DNA of 64,000 bases, from contig CALVEL010000002.1 of the NCBI GenBank assembly GCA_944326565.1, positions 1 through 64,000 of the forward strand. The letters are read 5' to 3'. Shown piece after piece: positions 43,096 to 52,551 of this stretch. Below the pieces are notes generated by a model, which was not told the origin of the DNA, ran no database searches, and saw only the letters and a program-made list of their open reading frames with translations. The stretch is from Candidatus Gastranaerophilales bacterium. Its GTDB lineage: Bacteria; Cyanobacteriota; Vampirovibrionia; Gastranaerophilales; Gastranaerophilaceae. The translations under genes were made by a program, and so were the position numbers. Each line of letters begins with the position of its first letter. Position 1 is the first letter of the stretch.

Positions 43096-45501
43096 TTAAA
43101 CTGTTTGGAGCATTCCAATATCTTGAATTTCATTCTCAGAAATAAAATTTTCTATTTCAAAAAGGTCATCCTCCATTAATCTTTTTTGAAATATTTCACA
43201 TTCTTCAGCCATGTTTAAAATGGTCGAATATTTGGGGTTTTGAATAAGTTTTTCTATATCTGATATACCAAAGTATTCAATTTTAAAATGCTTATTATCT
43301 TTTTCGAGAATTTTAATAAAATTTTCTTCTTCAAATAAATCAAACATTAATTCAATCAGATTCAAAGATTTCCCTAAATGACTTGCAAACCTTAAAATTT
43401 GAACGTTTCCGTTATTATTATTTACTGCAAATTTCAACATTCCTGCAAATGTCTTTAAAAACTCAATTTCATCAAAGTATTTAATTTCATAGTTCATTAA
43501 ATGAATAGATTTAGGAGAAGTTTTCTCAAGTATTTTTTGGAATGTTTCTATATCAGCAGGATAATCAAAAAACATTATTGAATCACATATTCTAAGATTT
43601 TCTCTTGAAACACATTTTTCTGTTAAGGATAAATATGGTCTTAATTTATCTTTAATAGCCTTACTTTCAGCAAAGACAAGTATGTCTTGTTTTGTTGTTT
43701 TTATATAATCATTTACTTGAGGTAAAATATCAGTTTTTTTGCGATGATCATATATTTTGAGACTATTTTGTGATTGGGCTTGAGATTCTTCTTCTTTAAG
43801 GTGAGGAGAATGAATATCGTCTACAATTAATTGAACAGTGATATTTCCCTGATATTCGTTAATTTGAGGATGAAAAGCAACATCTAAAGGATCTCCCGCA
43901 ACAAGCGAAATATCCCCTTCACCCCAGCGAATACAGTTAAATTCACTGTTTCCGGAATTTACAGTTAATCTTAAATGATCCTTATTTTCTCCCATAAGTC
44001 TTTTTTGTTTAATTTTAAGGTTTTTCATTGCAAAAACAGGGCTCGGATTCGCTTGCCCAAAAGGTTCCAATTGTGAAATTTGTTCTACCAAATCAACGGT
44101 AATATCTTCAGCTGTTACTTCTAAATCGATATTTATAAATGGTTTTAAGTCTTTTCCGTTTGTCATTTCTTTAATAATTCGATTTAAATTTTCTTTTACG
44201 AGTTTAAAAGGAGTTTTGTCAGGTGAAAAAGAAAGTCCAGCAGCCATAGCATGTCCGCCATAACCGTCAAGCAGATCTCCTATTGAATCTATTGCATCAT
44301 ATAAATGAATGCCTTCAATACTTCTTGCAGAACATCGGATTTGTTTTGCCTCTTCATAATATGTCATCAAAAATGTAGGTTTGTAATATTTTTCTACGAG
44401 TTTAGATGCAACAATACCGATAATACCGACCTTCCATTCTGGATTAAAAAGAATAATAGCTGGATTTTTGTTACCTTCTTTTTTTATCATTTCATCTGCT
44501 TGTAAAAATGTTTCCTGACAAAGATTTTGACGGATTTTATTAAATTCGTTTAAAGTGATAACTGCCATTTCGATTTCTTGAGGGTTATCAGAGAGCATAA
44601 CTTTTAAAGCGGCTTCTACCGTATCTAATCGTCCTGAAGCGTTTATTCTAGGAGCAACTCCAAAAGCTATCTGCTCGGATGTAACGCCGTTTGATATAGT
44701 GTATCCTGCACTTTCTAAAAGTTTTTTTAATCCTAAATGTTTTCCTTGTGATATTAAATCGAGTCCTTTGAGAACAATATGGCGATTTTCTCCAATTAAT
44801 GGTACAACATCAGCTATTGTACCTACTGCGGCATAAGGCAAAATGTCAAATATAAACTCTGTTTTATTATAGTGAACAAGAAGTGCTTGTGCTGTTTTAA
44901 ACGCGACTCCTACTCCTGCAAGTGAAGTTAAACTCTCAATTTCTTTTGCTGAAAGACTTTCATTAATTGCATTCGGTGCTTTTGGGTTTATAATAGCATA
45001 AGCATTCGGCAATTCCTCAGGTGCTTCATGGTGATCTGTTATTATTACATCTATTTTAAAACTATTCAAGAAACTGACAGCTTCATTATTTGAAATTCCG
45101 CAGTCTACTGTAATCAAAACTTTTGGCTTGACGGTTGTCATAATTTTTACTAATGCCTTGGTATCAAGACCATGCCCTTCTTTTTCACGATCAGGAATAA
45201 AATAATTAACATCAGCTCCAAGATGAGAAAGAGTTCTGTATAAAAGAGAGGTGGATGTCACACCATCTGCATCAAAATCTCCATATATAATAATTTTTTC
45301 GTTATTGTCTATTGCATTAGAAAGTCTTTCAATGCACTTTTGCATATCAGTAAAAACATATGGATCTGAAAGCTTTGTCTGCAAAGGATTTAAAAAGTTT
45401 TCAATATCTTGTTCATTCTTAATTCCTCTAGTAGCAAGCAATCTTTTAATTAATGAACCATCATTTATATCACAATCTTTAATAATCCACTCTTTATACA
45501 T
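43096..45501 (-). CDS. recJ: Single-stranded-DNA-specific exonuclease RecJ
   Basis: About 801 residues. The DHH phosphoesterase motifs are clear: YGDFDADGVTSTSLLYR, TVDCGISNNEAV and DHHEAPEELP, followed by the DHHA1 segment with GYGGHAMAAGLSF, an OB-type domain (LEPFGQANPSPVFA) and a C-terminal extension of about 190 residues as in Firmicutes/cyanobacterial-type RecJ. It degrades single-stranded DNA 5' to 3' in repair. The true start is the ATG behind GGGAGAAGGT; the open frame extends 84 bases further upstream without support. Confidence 0.95.
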   Translation of the reverse strand: MYKEWIIKDCDINDGSLIKRLLATRGIKNEQDIENFLNPLQTKLSDPYVFTDMQKCIERLSNAIDNNEKIIIYGDFDADGVTSTSLLYRTLSHLGADVNYFIPDREKEGHGLDTKALVKIMTTVKPKVLITVDCGISNNEAVSFLNSFKIDVIITDHHEAPEELPNAYAIINPKAPNAINESLSAKEIESLTSLAGVGVAFKTAQALLVHYNKTEFIFDILPYAAVGTIADVVPLIGENRHIVLKGLDLISQGKHLGLKKLLESAGYTISNGVTSEQIAFGVAPRINASGRLDTVEAALKVMLSDNPQEIEMAVITLNEFNKIRQNLCQETFLQADEMIKKEGNKNPAIILFNPEWKVGIIGIVASKLVEKYYKPTFLMTYYEEAKQIRCSARSIEGIHLYDAIDSIGDLLDGYGGHAMAAGLSFSPDKTPFKLVKENLNRIIKEMTNGKDLKPFINIDLEVTAEDITVDLVEQISQLEPFGQANPSPVFAMKNLKIKQKRLMGENKDHLRLTVNSGNSEFNCIRWGEGDISLVAGDPLDVAFHPQINEYQGNITVQLIVDDIHSPHLKEEESQAQSQNSLKIYDHRKKTDILPQVNDYIKTTKQDILVFAESKAIKDKLRPYLSLTEKCVSRENLRICDSIMFFDYPADIETFQKILEKTSPKSIHLMNYEIKYFDEIEFLKTFAGMLKFAVNNNNGNVQILRFASHLGKSLNLIELMFDLFEEENFIKILEKDNKHFKIEYFGISDIEKLIQNPKYSTILNMAEECEIFQKRLMEDDLFEIENFISENEIQDIGMLQTV

Positions 45502-45728
45502 ACCTTCTCCCTGATTGATTAAAATAATATCATGAAAACCTAAAGAAATCTTATATTCTGTAACTTTACAAAACTTTACAATCATGGTATAATGCTAAAA
45601 GCCTTATGGTGCAGTGGTTTTAAGAACTTTTTGGATTTTTGGATAGAAATTTTATTTAAGTTTAAATAAAAATGTACCGTAATTGGGTATATAAATAGTA
45701 AGTAAGTTTATCTAGGAAGGAATTTGCT

Positions 45729-46088
45729 ATGTCGCTTGACCCCGTAAACAATGACGTAAAAATTACCCCTGCCGATTTGCCGCAATTTGATTTTGAATTA
45801 TCAGAATCAGTACAAAAGGATTTGGATAATAAGGCAAGTTTATTTGCGAAAAAGAAGTTTGTACCTGTAAATGATGAAATCAGACTTGCAGATGTTGGTA
45901 AAGACGGTAAAAAAATCATTTATGAAAATGTAGAAAAAGGTCAAATGCATTTGGCTAAAAGTCAAACTGACCTTGCAGAAGAAGTAATCAGTAACGAAGA
46001 TGATCTCAAATTATCTCAATTATTTGGCGGATTTTTTAATAAGTCAAAAAGTATTTTCAATAAAAAAGATGATGATAATTTGATTTAA
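45729..46088 (+). CDS. Hypothetical acidic protein
   Basis: 119 residues beginning MSLDPVNNDVKITPADLPQFDF. Acidic and mostly helical, with a conserved-looking middle (KKFVPVNDEIRLADVGKDG) and a C-terminal basic-acidic tail (NKSKSIFNKKDDD). AGGAAGG precedes the ATG and a strong GC-rich terminator follows, so it is a well-defined single-gene unit. No known family. Confidence 0.72.
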   Translation: MSLDPVNNDVKITPADLPQFDFELSESVQKDLDNKASLFAKKKFVPVNDEIRLADVGKDGKKIIYENVEKGQMHLAKSQTDLAEEVISNEDDLKLSQLFGGFFNKSKSIFNKKDDDNLI

Positions 46089-46107
46089 TTTGTATGAAAA
46101 AGATTTG

Positions 46108-46139
46108 AACGCGCCCGATTTTTAAAATACGGGCGCGTT
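46108..46139 (+). terminator. GC-rich hairpin after the 119-residue gene
   Basis: Stem AACGCGCCCG / CGGGCGCGTT with a 12-base A/T loop, strikingly GC-rich for this DNA. There is no T run directly after it, so it may act together with the next hairpin. Confidence 0.7.
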
Positions 46140-46150
46140 ATGTAATTGTT

Positions 46151-46180
46151 AAAAAGCGGAATAATTTATTCCGCTTTTTT
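46151..46180. terminator. Bidirectional terminator between the 119-residue gene and ctpA
   Basis: Stem AAAAAGCGGAAT / ATTCCGCTTTTT with loop AATTT, and T runs on both strands. It lies 6 bases beyond the ctpA stop. Confidence 0.88.
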
Positions 46181-46185
46181 ATGAA

Positions 46186-47406
46186 TTATTGAATTGCTAC
46201 TGATTGACCGTTTGTCATTTGATTTATAACATCGATTGCTTTCAATAGCTGGACGTCTTTTTTATTTTTAATATCTTCTTCACTTAATTCAACAACGATA
46301 TCAGGGGTTATACCTTTTTTATTGATGTCAGTGCCATTTGGTGTAAGGTATTTTTGAATTGTAATATTTATACCTGCTTCATATGGTAATTTATTAATTT
46401 CTTGGACTAATCCTTTTCCAAATGATTGTTCCCCAATAATAACAGCTCTATGGTTATCTTTCATTGCTCCTGAAAAAATTTCGCTTGCAGAAGCTGAACC
46501 TTTGTTAATAAGTACAACAACAGGTTTTGTTGTTACAACTCCTCTGTTTGCTCTTGAAGTTTCTTTGTAGCCATCGCGGTCTACTGTAGAAACTATTGTA
46601 CCGCCGTCAAGGAACATGTCTGATATGTAAATTGCGTTACTCAAAAGTCCGCCCGGATTTGAACGAAGATCTATTATATAGCCTTTTTTGTACTGATCTT
46701 CTGCAAGTATTGTTCTAAATTCAGCAGCTGCATTACGGCTGATAAAAGAACTAAGTCTGATATATGAAATATCACTTGGAACTTTTGTTTCTAAAGGAGT
46801 TTTTAGTGAAATTGATTTTACTTCAATTTCAGCACGAGTAATTGTATATTTTTGAGGTTCCATATCTTTGCGTTTGATAAGCAAAGTAACTTGTGTACCT
46901 TCTTTTCCTCTTATTTTATCAGCTGCTTTATCAACGGTAATACCTTTTGTTGATACTCCGTCAATTTCAAGGATTTCATCATCAGCTTTTAGACCTGCTC
47001 TTTCTGCGGGGGTATCTTCAATTGGTGCTATAACCATTAGTTTACCATCTTTTACACCTATTTGAATACCTATACCTTTTAATGAGCCTTTAATTGAGCT
47101 TGTTTCTTCAGCAAATTCTTTTGGATCCATAAATTTTGTATAAGGATCATTCAAGCTGGCTATCATTGTATTGATTGCTACATAAGCATCTTCATTCGTT
47201 CTTATGTAATTATCATACTTGTGACGCCATTTATTCCAGTTTTGGGCGTTATTTGTCTGGTCCACAAATTTTGTATTGATAAGTCTCCAGACATTATCAT
47301 ATAATTCAACGGGAGTATAGGCAAAGACATTGTCTCTTATAATCCAGCCAAACAGGATTATGAAAGCACCCATAAAAATAAAACTTTTTCTCATAATGTT
47401 TCTCAT
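46186..47406 (-). CDS. ctpA: Carboxyl-terminal processing protease (S41 family)
   Basis: 406 residues with an N-terminal membrane anchor or signal (about 10-28). A PDZ domain (about 105-185: GIGIQIGVKDGKLMVIAPIEDTPAERAGLKADDEILEIDG) precedes the S41 catalytic core with nucleophile Ser in GSASASEIFSGA and general-base Lys in GEQSFGKGLVQ. It trims C-termini of periplasmic or secreted proteins. Its ATG overlaps the TGA of an upstream 31-codon frame. In cyanobacteria CtpA matures D1; that target is absent in non-photosynthetic relatives. Confidence 0.95.
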   Translation of the reverse strand: MRNIMRKSFIFMGAFIILFGWIIRDNVFAYTPVELYDNVWRLINTKFVDQTNNAQNWNKWRHKYDNYIRTNEDAYVAINTMIASLNDPYTKFMDPKEFAEETSSIKGSLKGIGIQIGVKDGKLMVIAPIEDTPAERAGLKADDEILEIDGVSTKGITVDKAADKIRGKEGTQVTLLIKRKDMEPQKYTITRAEIEVKSISLKTPLETKVPSDISYIRLSSFISRNAAAEFRTILAEDQYKKGYIIDLRSNPGGLLSNAIYISDMFLDGGTIVSTVDRDGYKETSRANRGVVTTKPVVVLINKGSASASEIFSGAMKDNHRAVIIGEQSFGKGLVQEINKLPYEAGINITIQKYLTPNGTDINKKGITPDIVVELSEEDIKNKKDVQLLKAIDVINQMTNGQSVAIQ

Positions 47407-47498
47407 TCTTTAACTTTTTCCTCCAAATTACTCATAATTTCATTACCTGTTGCACAACCTATATTTCTCATGATGTTTTTTTTGAAAATTTGTTGCAT
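47403..47498 (-). CDS. Possible leader peptide gene coupled to ctpA (31 residues)
   Basis: A short frame starting MQQIFKKNIMRNIGC and ending LEEKVKE, whose TGA overlaps the ctpA ATG (ATGA). The GGAGG that serves ctpA lies inside it. No ribosome site of its own is obvious. It could be a translated leader or chance; the stop-start overlap is the main evidence. Confidence 0.35.
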   Translation of the reverse strand: MQQIFKKNIMRNIGCATGNEIMSNLEEKVKE

Positions 47499-47574
47499 GT
47501 TTTTATAAGTAAGCAAGGTATTGAACTTATGAATATATGAATATTATATCATAGTAGCTTGTAAAAAGCAGGGT

Positions 47575-48651
47575 TTAGTCAAAATATTTTAAAATTTCGT
47601 TATCAAACATCTTATATTCTTTTACGGTTGCGTAGTCTGTCGGAAGTATAAAAACTATGTTATCAGAAGTAGCTTTTTTATCTATTTTCATAGTAGAAAT
47701 TATTTTTTTAATATTATAATCTGGTATTTTTTTGAAATTATATTTTTTAATTAAATCTTCTGCAATAAACTTGTAACTTTCTACAATAATTCCCATTTTT
47801 TGGGCAAAATCAAAAACAAATTCTATACCTTTTACAACCGCTTCTCCATGGGTATATTTTTTATAATTTGTTAATTTTTCAAGTGCGTGGGCATATGTAT
47901 GGCCAAAGTTAAGGATTTTACGCAATCCTCCTTCTTTTTCATCCTGTTCTACTACAGAGATTTTCAAAGAAATACAAATCTTGATAAGCTCTTCAAGGAT
48001 TTTATCATCGCGTGATAGAATATTTTTGGAATTTAGTGAAAGAAAGTTTATTAAATTGAATTCTTCATTACATTTACAGCTTTTTTCAATAAAAGCATAT
48101 TTAACTACTTCTCCAAGCCCTGTTTTGAATTGTTTTTCATCAAGAGTTTTTAGAAAATTAGTATTAATCAAAACGATATCCGGTTGATAAAATGATCCTA
48201 CTAAATTTTTGCCAAATTTGGTATCAATCCCTGTTTTGCCTCCAACAGAACTGTCTACACAAGATAAAAGTGTTGTCGGAATTTGAATAAGATGAATACC
48301 ACGCATATATGTAGATGCCACAAATCCTGCAATATCACCGCATACTCCACCTCCTATGGCTATTATATAATCATTTCTTGTAAGTCTAAGTTTTAATGCG
48401 GTATTTAAGATTTTTTGGTATGTTTTAAAATTTTTTTCTTTTTCTCCGTCTTTAAGTATAAAAATTCTGTTTTTAGGTAGATTAAGGGTTTTACCATATA
48501 ATTTATAGACTTTTTGACTAATCACTGCAAGAAAATTATTTTTTCCGATAATATTTAAAATTTCATTGTTTAATTCTTGGATTTCATTATTATTAATAAC
48601 AATCCGATAAGTTTTTTCAGATGCATTAATTTTTACATTTAAGTTAATCAT
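47575..48651 (-). CDS. aroB: 3-dehydroquinate synthase
   Basis: About 358 residues, second step of the shikimate pathway (DAHP to 3-dehydroquinate, NAD and Zn dependent). Motifs: GDGEKEKNFKT-type KDGEKEKNFKTYQKIL, AIGGGVCGDIAGFVASTYMRG, PTTLLSCVDSSVGGKTGID, and the Zn-ligand LNFGHTYAHALE and HGEAV segments. I start at ATG 48651 behind TTGGAG, overlapping the end of aroK by 8 bases; the frame extends 27 bases further without support. Part of the aroC-aroK-aroB cluster. Confidence 0.95.
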   Translation of the reverse strand: MINLNVKINASEKTYRIVINNNEIQELNNEILNIIGKNNFLAVISQKVYKLYGKTLNLPKNRIFILKDGEKEKNFKTYQKILNTALKLRLTRNDYIIAIGGGVCGDIAGFVASTYMRGIHLIQIPTTLLSCVDSSVGGKTGIDTKFGKNLVGSFYQPDIVLINTNFLKTLDEKQFKTGLGEVVKYAFIEKSCKCNEEFNLINFLSLNSKNILSRDDKILEELIKICISLKISVVEQDEKEGGLRKILNFGHTYAHALEKLTNYKKYTHGEAVVKGIEFVFDFAQKMGIIVESYKFIAEDLIKKYNFKKIPDYNIKKIISTMKIDKKATSDNIVFILPTDYATVKEYKMFDNEILKYFD

Positions 48652-49153
48652 TAATAACTCCAAGAATTTCTCTGGCAATTTCAGCCGGAGTTTTGTTGTC
48701 AGTATCTATTGTATAATCTGCTTTTTGATAATTTTTTTCACGAAGAGAAAGTATATGTTGGATTTTTTCAAGTGAAAAATGTTTTTTTAAGAGGGGTCTG
48801 TGCGTCTCAGCTTTTATACGTTCATAAATTGTATCTGGTGAAGCTTTTAGGAATATAACTGTAGAATTATTTTGTAAAAGACTTCTGTTATCGGGGTTTT
48901 CAAATGCTCCACCACCTGCTGAAATTATTTGAAAATCATTTTGGATAAACTGTTTGATTTTGTGGCTTTCAAGCTCTCTGAAGTGTGGTTCACCATATTT
49001 TAGAAAGATTTCAGAAATTTTTTTGCCTGTGCTTTTTTCAATTTCATCATCAATGTCGACAAGTTTAAAATCAGGCAAAATTCTTGATAACTCTTTTGCC
49101 ACTGTAGTTTTACCACATCCCATCATCCCAATCAGAGTAATATTTTTCTTCAT
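48644..49153 (-). CDS. aroK: Shikimate kinase
   Basis: 169 residues. P-loop GMMGCGKTTVAKELS, substrate-binding DIDDEIEKSTG and FRELE, SAGGGAF, and the lid Arg in ETHRPLL. It phosphorylates shikimate. It lies 39 bases after aroC and overlaps aroB. There is no clear ribosome site; a TAAAAT box 6 bases before the ATG hints at an extra internal, leaderless promoter. Confidence 0.96.
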   Translation of the reverse strand: MKKNITLIGMMGCGKTTVAKELSRILPDFKLVDIDDEIEKSTGKKISEIFLKYGEPHFRELESHKIKQFIQNDFQIISAGGGAFENPDNRSLLQNNSTVIFLKASPDTIYERIKAETHRPLLKKHFSLEKIQHILSLREKNYQKADYTIDTDNKTPAEIAREILGVIND

Positions 49154-49192
49154 AAGATTATTTTACATTAAATATAAAATGCAGTGAATTTG

Positions 49193-50254
49193 TTAAGAAA
49201 AATTCTTCATAATTTCTTCAAAATTATCGCCGCCGTATTTTAAAAGAATTTCATTTAATAATACACAGGCAATGCGAGCCTCTGCAACAACAGCACAAGC
49301 TTCAACAGCACAGGTATCAGAGCGCTCAAAATGAGCTTCAGTCTCTTGCATATCTTTAGAATCAACTGTTCGTAACGTTTTTCTTAAAGTTGGTATAGGT
49401 TTCATAGTTGCAAAAACTTGTAAATTTTCACCGTTTGTCATACCACCCTCAATACCGCCTGCATTGTTAGTTTCTCTAACAATTTTACCGTTTTCGAGGA
49501 ATATTTCATCATGAAATTCACTACCTTTGAGATCACAGGTATGTTCTCCATTACCTATAGATACTAATTTTATGGCAGGAATACTCATTACTGCTTGAGC
49601 AATCCGCCCGTCAAGCATTCTGTCCCAGTGAACGTAGGAACCTAATCCGATTGGCATATTTTCATAAATTACGACAAATTTTCCGCCTAAAGTATCCCCT
49701 TCAGCTTTTGCTTTATCAATTTCAGCATGAAATTCATCTTGATTTTGAGATTGACCTATTTGTAGAATTTTTGAGTAACCTCTGATATTAAAATTTTCAA
49801 GGATTTCTTTTGCAACTGTGCCTACGGCTGTTTCAATTGCTGTTTTTCTAGCGCTTGAGCGCTCAAGGACATTTCTCAAATCTTTATGATTATATTTTAT
49901 AGAACCTGCAAAGTCGGCATGTCCTGGACGATATTTGGTAAAAGATTTTTCATCATTTTCATCTTCTTTGTAGATGCTCATAATCTTTTCCCAATTCTCA
50001 AAATCTTTATTGTAAATTACTAAAGTAACAGGAGCACCGGTTGTTTTTCCAAATCGGACACCGGAAGTTATTTCTACGGTATCTGACTCAATTTTCATCC
50101 TATCTCCCCGCCCGTAGCCGCCTTGGCGCCTTTTAAGTTCTTGATTTATAAAATCAGGGTTTATTTCAAACCCTGACGGTAATCCTTCAATAATTGCGGT
50201 TAAGCATTTACCATGGCTCTCTCCGCTTGTTAAAAATCTGAATTTTTCATACAT
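49193..50254 (-). CDS. aroC: Chorismate synthase
   Basis: 353 residues forming chorismate from EPSP with reduced flavin. Signatures: FLTSGESHGKCLTAIIEGLPSG, RRQGGYGRGDRMKIESD, RPGHADFAGSIKYNHKDLRNVLERSSARKTA, GGIEGGMTNGENL and the AHFERSDTCAVEA ending. First gene of the aroC-aroK-aroB leftward cluster. Twenty bases separate it from the exported protein upstream, which may be in the same transcript. Confidence 0.97.
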   Translation of the reverse strand: MYEKFRFLTSGESHGKCLTAIIEGLPSGFEINPDFINQELKRRQGGYGRGDRMKIESDTVEITSGVRFGKTTGAPVTLVIYNKDFENWEKIMSIYKEDENDEKSFTKYRPGHADFAGSIKYNHKDLRNVLERSSARKTAIETAVGTVAKEILENFNIRGYSKILQIGQSQNQDEFHAEIDKAKAEGDTLGGKFVVIYENMPIGLGSYVHWDRMLDGRIAQAVMSIPAIKLVSIGNGEHTCDLKGSEFHDEIFLENGKIVRETNNAGGIEGGMTNGENLQVFATMKPIPTLRKTLRTVDSKDMQETEAHFERSDTCAVEACAVVAEARIACVLLNEILLKYGGDNFEEIMKNFS

Positions 50255-50274
50255 AATATTTTTCCTGATTTGGA

Positions 50275-50754
50275 TTATTTATTTGCATATTTTAAGAAAA
50301 TCTGTTGTTTTGTCTGCATCATTTCTTCTGTAATCTGCCATTTTCCGTTAGGTTGTTTTTTTACAATCATATAAGTTTTGAGTTTGTAAGTCTCACCTGA
50401 TGGCTGGCGAAGAGAGCTTACTTTATAACCGTCTCCGGATTTAGTTACTGTTATATTTGAATAATTGTTCTTATAGTTTCTTAATTTTGCACCTGCTTGT
50501 CCGATTTTCATTTGTTTTATATAAGTTGCAGTATCTGTTTTTACATCAACAAGACTTCCATCGGGTTTTATTACTTGTCTTATTATTTTTGCATTTGGAG
50601 AATACATTTGCTCAATTGTCGGACTGTAGCTGTTTGCTGCACTTACATAGCTTTCAAAAAATGCTTTTGCATCAGCTGCGTCATCTGCAAATGCTTTTAT
50701 GCCTGTTGTTAAAAATATTCCGAATAACAAAATTAAAGATAAAAATTTTTTCAT
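50275..50754 (-). CDS. Exported NTF2-like (SnoaL/DUF4440-type) protein
   Basis: 159 residues with a signal peptide (cleavage near AFADD, about residue 23). The mature part has the helix-then-curved-sheet pattern of NTF2-like folds: AFFESYVSAANSYSPTIEQMYSPNAKIIR, TYIKQMK, and YMIVKKQPNGKWQITEEMMQTKQ. Family members can be small-molecule binding proteins or enzymes; no catalytic residue identifies a reaction. A chromosomal neighbour of aroC, probably by chance. Confidence 0.7.
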   Translation of the reverse strand: MKKFLSLILLFGIFLTTGIKAFADDAADAKAFFESYVSAANSYSPTIEQMYSPNAKIIRQVIKPDGSLVDVKTDTATYIKQMKIGQAGAKLRNYKNNYSNITVTKSGDGYKVSSLRQPSGETYKLKTYMIVKKQPNGKWQITEEMMQTKQQIFLKYANK

Positions 50755-50938
50755 TATTTTACTCCTGTCTACTACAAGAATTAAACGATTTTAATTCAAT
50801 AAAAGTTCATTTTTATATGCATATAATATCATAAAAAATTATTCATAGCATTAAACTAAATGAGTGTAAAAATTCTCCAACCAGCCTATTAATAAAAAAG
50901 TTCTAATATTAAATATTATTAATGAAATGGAGAAAAAT

Positions 50939-51664
50939 ATGAATAATCAAGAAAACTTAACAATTGAAGAAGAAATGATTGCTGAGGTTGCACCTGAAAA
51001 ACCTTCAAAAATACTTATGGTGGTTACTAACATATCAGAATTTGATGACAAACATCATACAAAAACCGGTGTATGGTTTGAAGAATTCGCTGTGCCATAC
51101 AATGAATTTATAAAAAATGGTTTTGAAGTTAAAGTCGCAACATTAACTGGAGAAATTGCTCCGATTGATCCTGCAAGTGAAGATCTTTTTGAGGATATTA
51201 TATGGGATGAGGCAAAAAAAGCACTTAACGATACCGATGCTTTGAATACTATTGATTACAACGAGTATGATGCTATTGTTTTGCCAGGAGGTCATGGTCC
51301 TATGTATGACCTTGCTAAAAGCGAACTGTTAGGGGAAGTTATTATCCAATTTAATTGTCAAGGAAAATTAATTGCAGCGATTTGTCATGGACCTGCGGGG
51401 TTTTTGAGTGCAAAATCAGATGGAATCCCTTTTGTCAGTGGACGTAAACTGACTTCTTTTACCAATGAAGAAGAACGGTATTACAAAAAAGATGAATTAA
51501 CTCCTTTCTTTTTACAAGATGCTTTAATTGATGAGGGTGCTGATTTTATTGAAGATACTCCAGGTGCTGTAAATATAATTTCAGATGGAAATTTGATTAC
51601 TGGACAAAATTTTCAATCTGCTAAAAATTTTGCTAAGGCTGTAATCGAGTATTTGTCTTATTAA
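50939..51664 (+). CDS. DJ-1/PfpI superfamily protein (Hsp31-like)
   Basis: About 241 residues. After a 25-residue acidic head, the DJ-1 fold begins with ILMVVTNISEF and includes KTGVWFEEFAVPYNEFIKNGFEV, YDAIVLPGGHGPMYDLA, and the nucleophile elbow AAICHGPAGFL with its reactive Cys. This pattern belongs to the Hsp31/glyoxalase III-like group, proposed to act on glyoxals or as chaperones. The ATG chosen has GGAG 6 bases upstream; the ATG 12 bases earlier has no site. Confidence 0.88.
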   Translation: MNNQENLTIEEEMIAEVAPEKPSKILMVVTNISEFDDKHHTKTGVWFEEFAVPYNEFIKNGFEVKVATLTGEIAPIDPASEDLFEDIIWDEAKKALNDTDALNTIDYNEYDAIVLPGGHGPMYDLAKSELLGEVIIQFNCQGKLIAAICHGPAGFLSAKSDGIPFVSGRKLTSFTNEEERYYKKDELTPFFLQDALIDEGADFIEDTPGAVNIISDGNLITGQNFQSAKNFAKAVIEYLSY

Positions 51665-51746
51665 TTATTTATTCTTCTTAACAAAATAGCAAAAATATTT
51701 TTTAAAAGGTCTTCTATAATTATCAAAAAGTTATAGGAGATTATTA

Positions 51747-52517
51747 ATGAATATTACATTTAACCCTTTATATTCCAATAATAATTATAATTTTGGTTCA
51801 AAATATACACCTGCAGAGATATGTGCAGATTTATGCAAAGGTGCCTGCTGTAACCATGGAACACCAATGAGTGCAACTTTAAAAAAAATAGCTGACAAAT
51901 TTAATGCATCATATCACAGTTTACCGGATGATTTAAAAACCAGTGCGATTATAAAAACACCAATTTTAAAATGGATTGTTGACTCTTCTGATATTGATGT
52001 GCAAAGGGTAAATGATATGGCAAATATTTACATAGATGCAATATCCCGTGAAAAAAATCCTGAAAATATAAAACAATTAAGTAAATCACTTAGACAATTA
52101 AATGAAAAACTTGAGCAGATGCTTGGTGATGAAGAATCTTTTTTGACAATAACTCGTTCTCAATTTTTACAAAATCCCCAAGCTGTAGTTTTTTCAAATT
52201 CTGTAAATCCTTGTGCTTTTAAAGATCATGAAAAAACAAATAAATGTTCAATTTATGGCGGGATAACTACCTCTGAAGGAGAATTTGTTGATAGACCGAA
52301 ACCTTGCTATTCTGTCGGCAGTTCAGAGTTACCTTGCCCTTGGCTTAATCCTGAGAAGCTTGATGAAGTCGTTCAAAAAACCAGACAAAATTTCGCTAAA
52401 GTTGGTTATCGTAATATTCCTGATAATGTTTTGAATGATTATATAGCAAAACAGTTTAATTTAAATGAAATCTGGTTTGAAAAAATTTATAAGCCTTTTT
52501 TGAAATCAGAACATTAA
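51747..52517 (+). CDS. Cysteine-cluster protein (YkgJ-like metal-binding motif) with NFG tag
   Basis: 256 residues. The N-terminus MNITFNPLYSNNNYNFGSK carries an F-G tag, followed by Cys26, Cys30, Cys34 and Cys35 (CADLCKGACC). A distant second group (NPCAFKD, NKCSIYG, PKPCYSVG, LPCPW) completes a likely metal site. The pattern resembles CxxCxxCC (YkgJ) metal-binding proteins. A long helical insertion (about 45-130) separates the groups. The AGGAG site and start are clear. Function unknown. Confidence 0.72.
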   Translation: MNITFNPLYSNNNYNFGSKYTPAEICADLCKGACCNHGTPMSATLKKIADKFNASYHSLPDDLKTSAIIKTPILKWIVDSSDIDVQRVNDMANIYIDAISREKNPENIKQLSKSLRQLNEKLEQMLGDEESFLTITRSQFLQNPQAVVFSNSVNPCAFKDHEKTNKCSIYGGITTSEGEFVDRPKPCYSVGSSELPCPWLNPEKLDEVVQKTRQNFAKVGYRNIPDNVLNDYIAKQFNLNEIWFEKIYKPFLKSEH

Positions 52518-52551
52518 CACTTATAAATTATGAAAAACTAAAATTTAAAAA

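Noticed and set aside
45597-45640. tRNA-like 5' sequence (GCCTTATGGTGCAGTGG)
   Set aside because: It resembles a D-arm region, but no anticodon arm, T arm or pairing acceptor strand follows.
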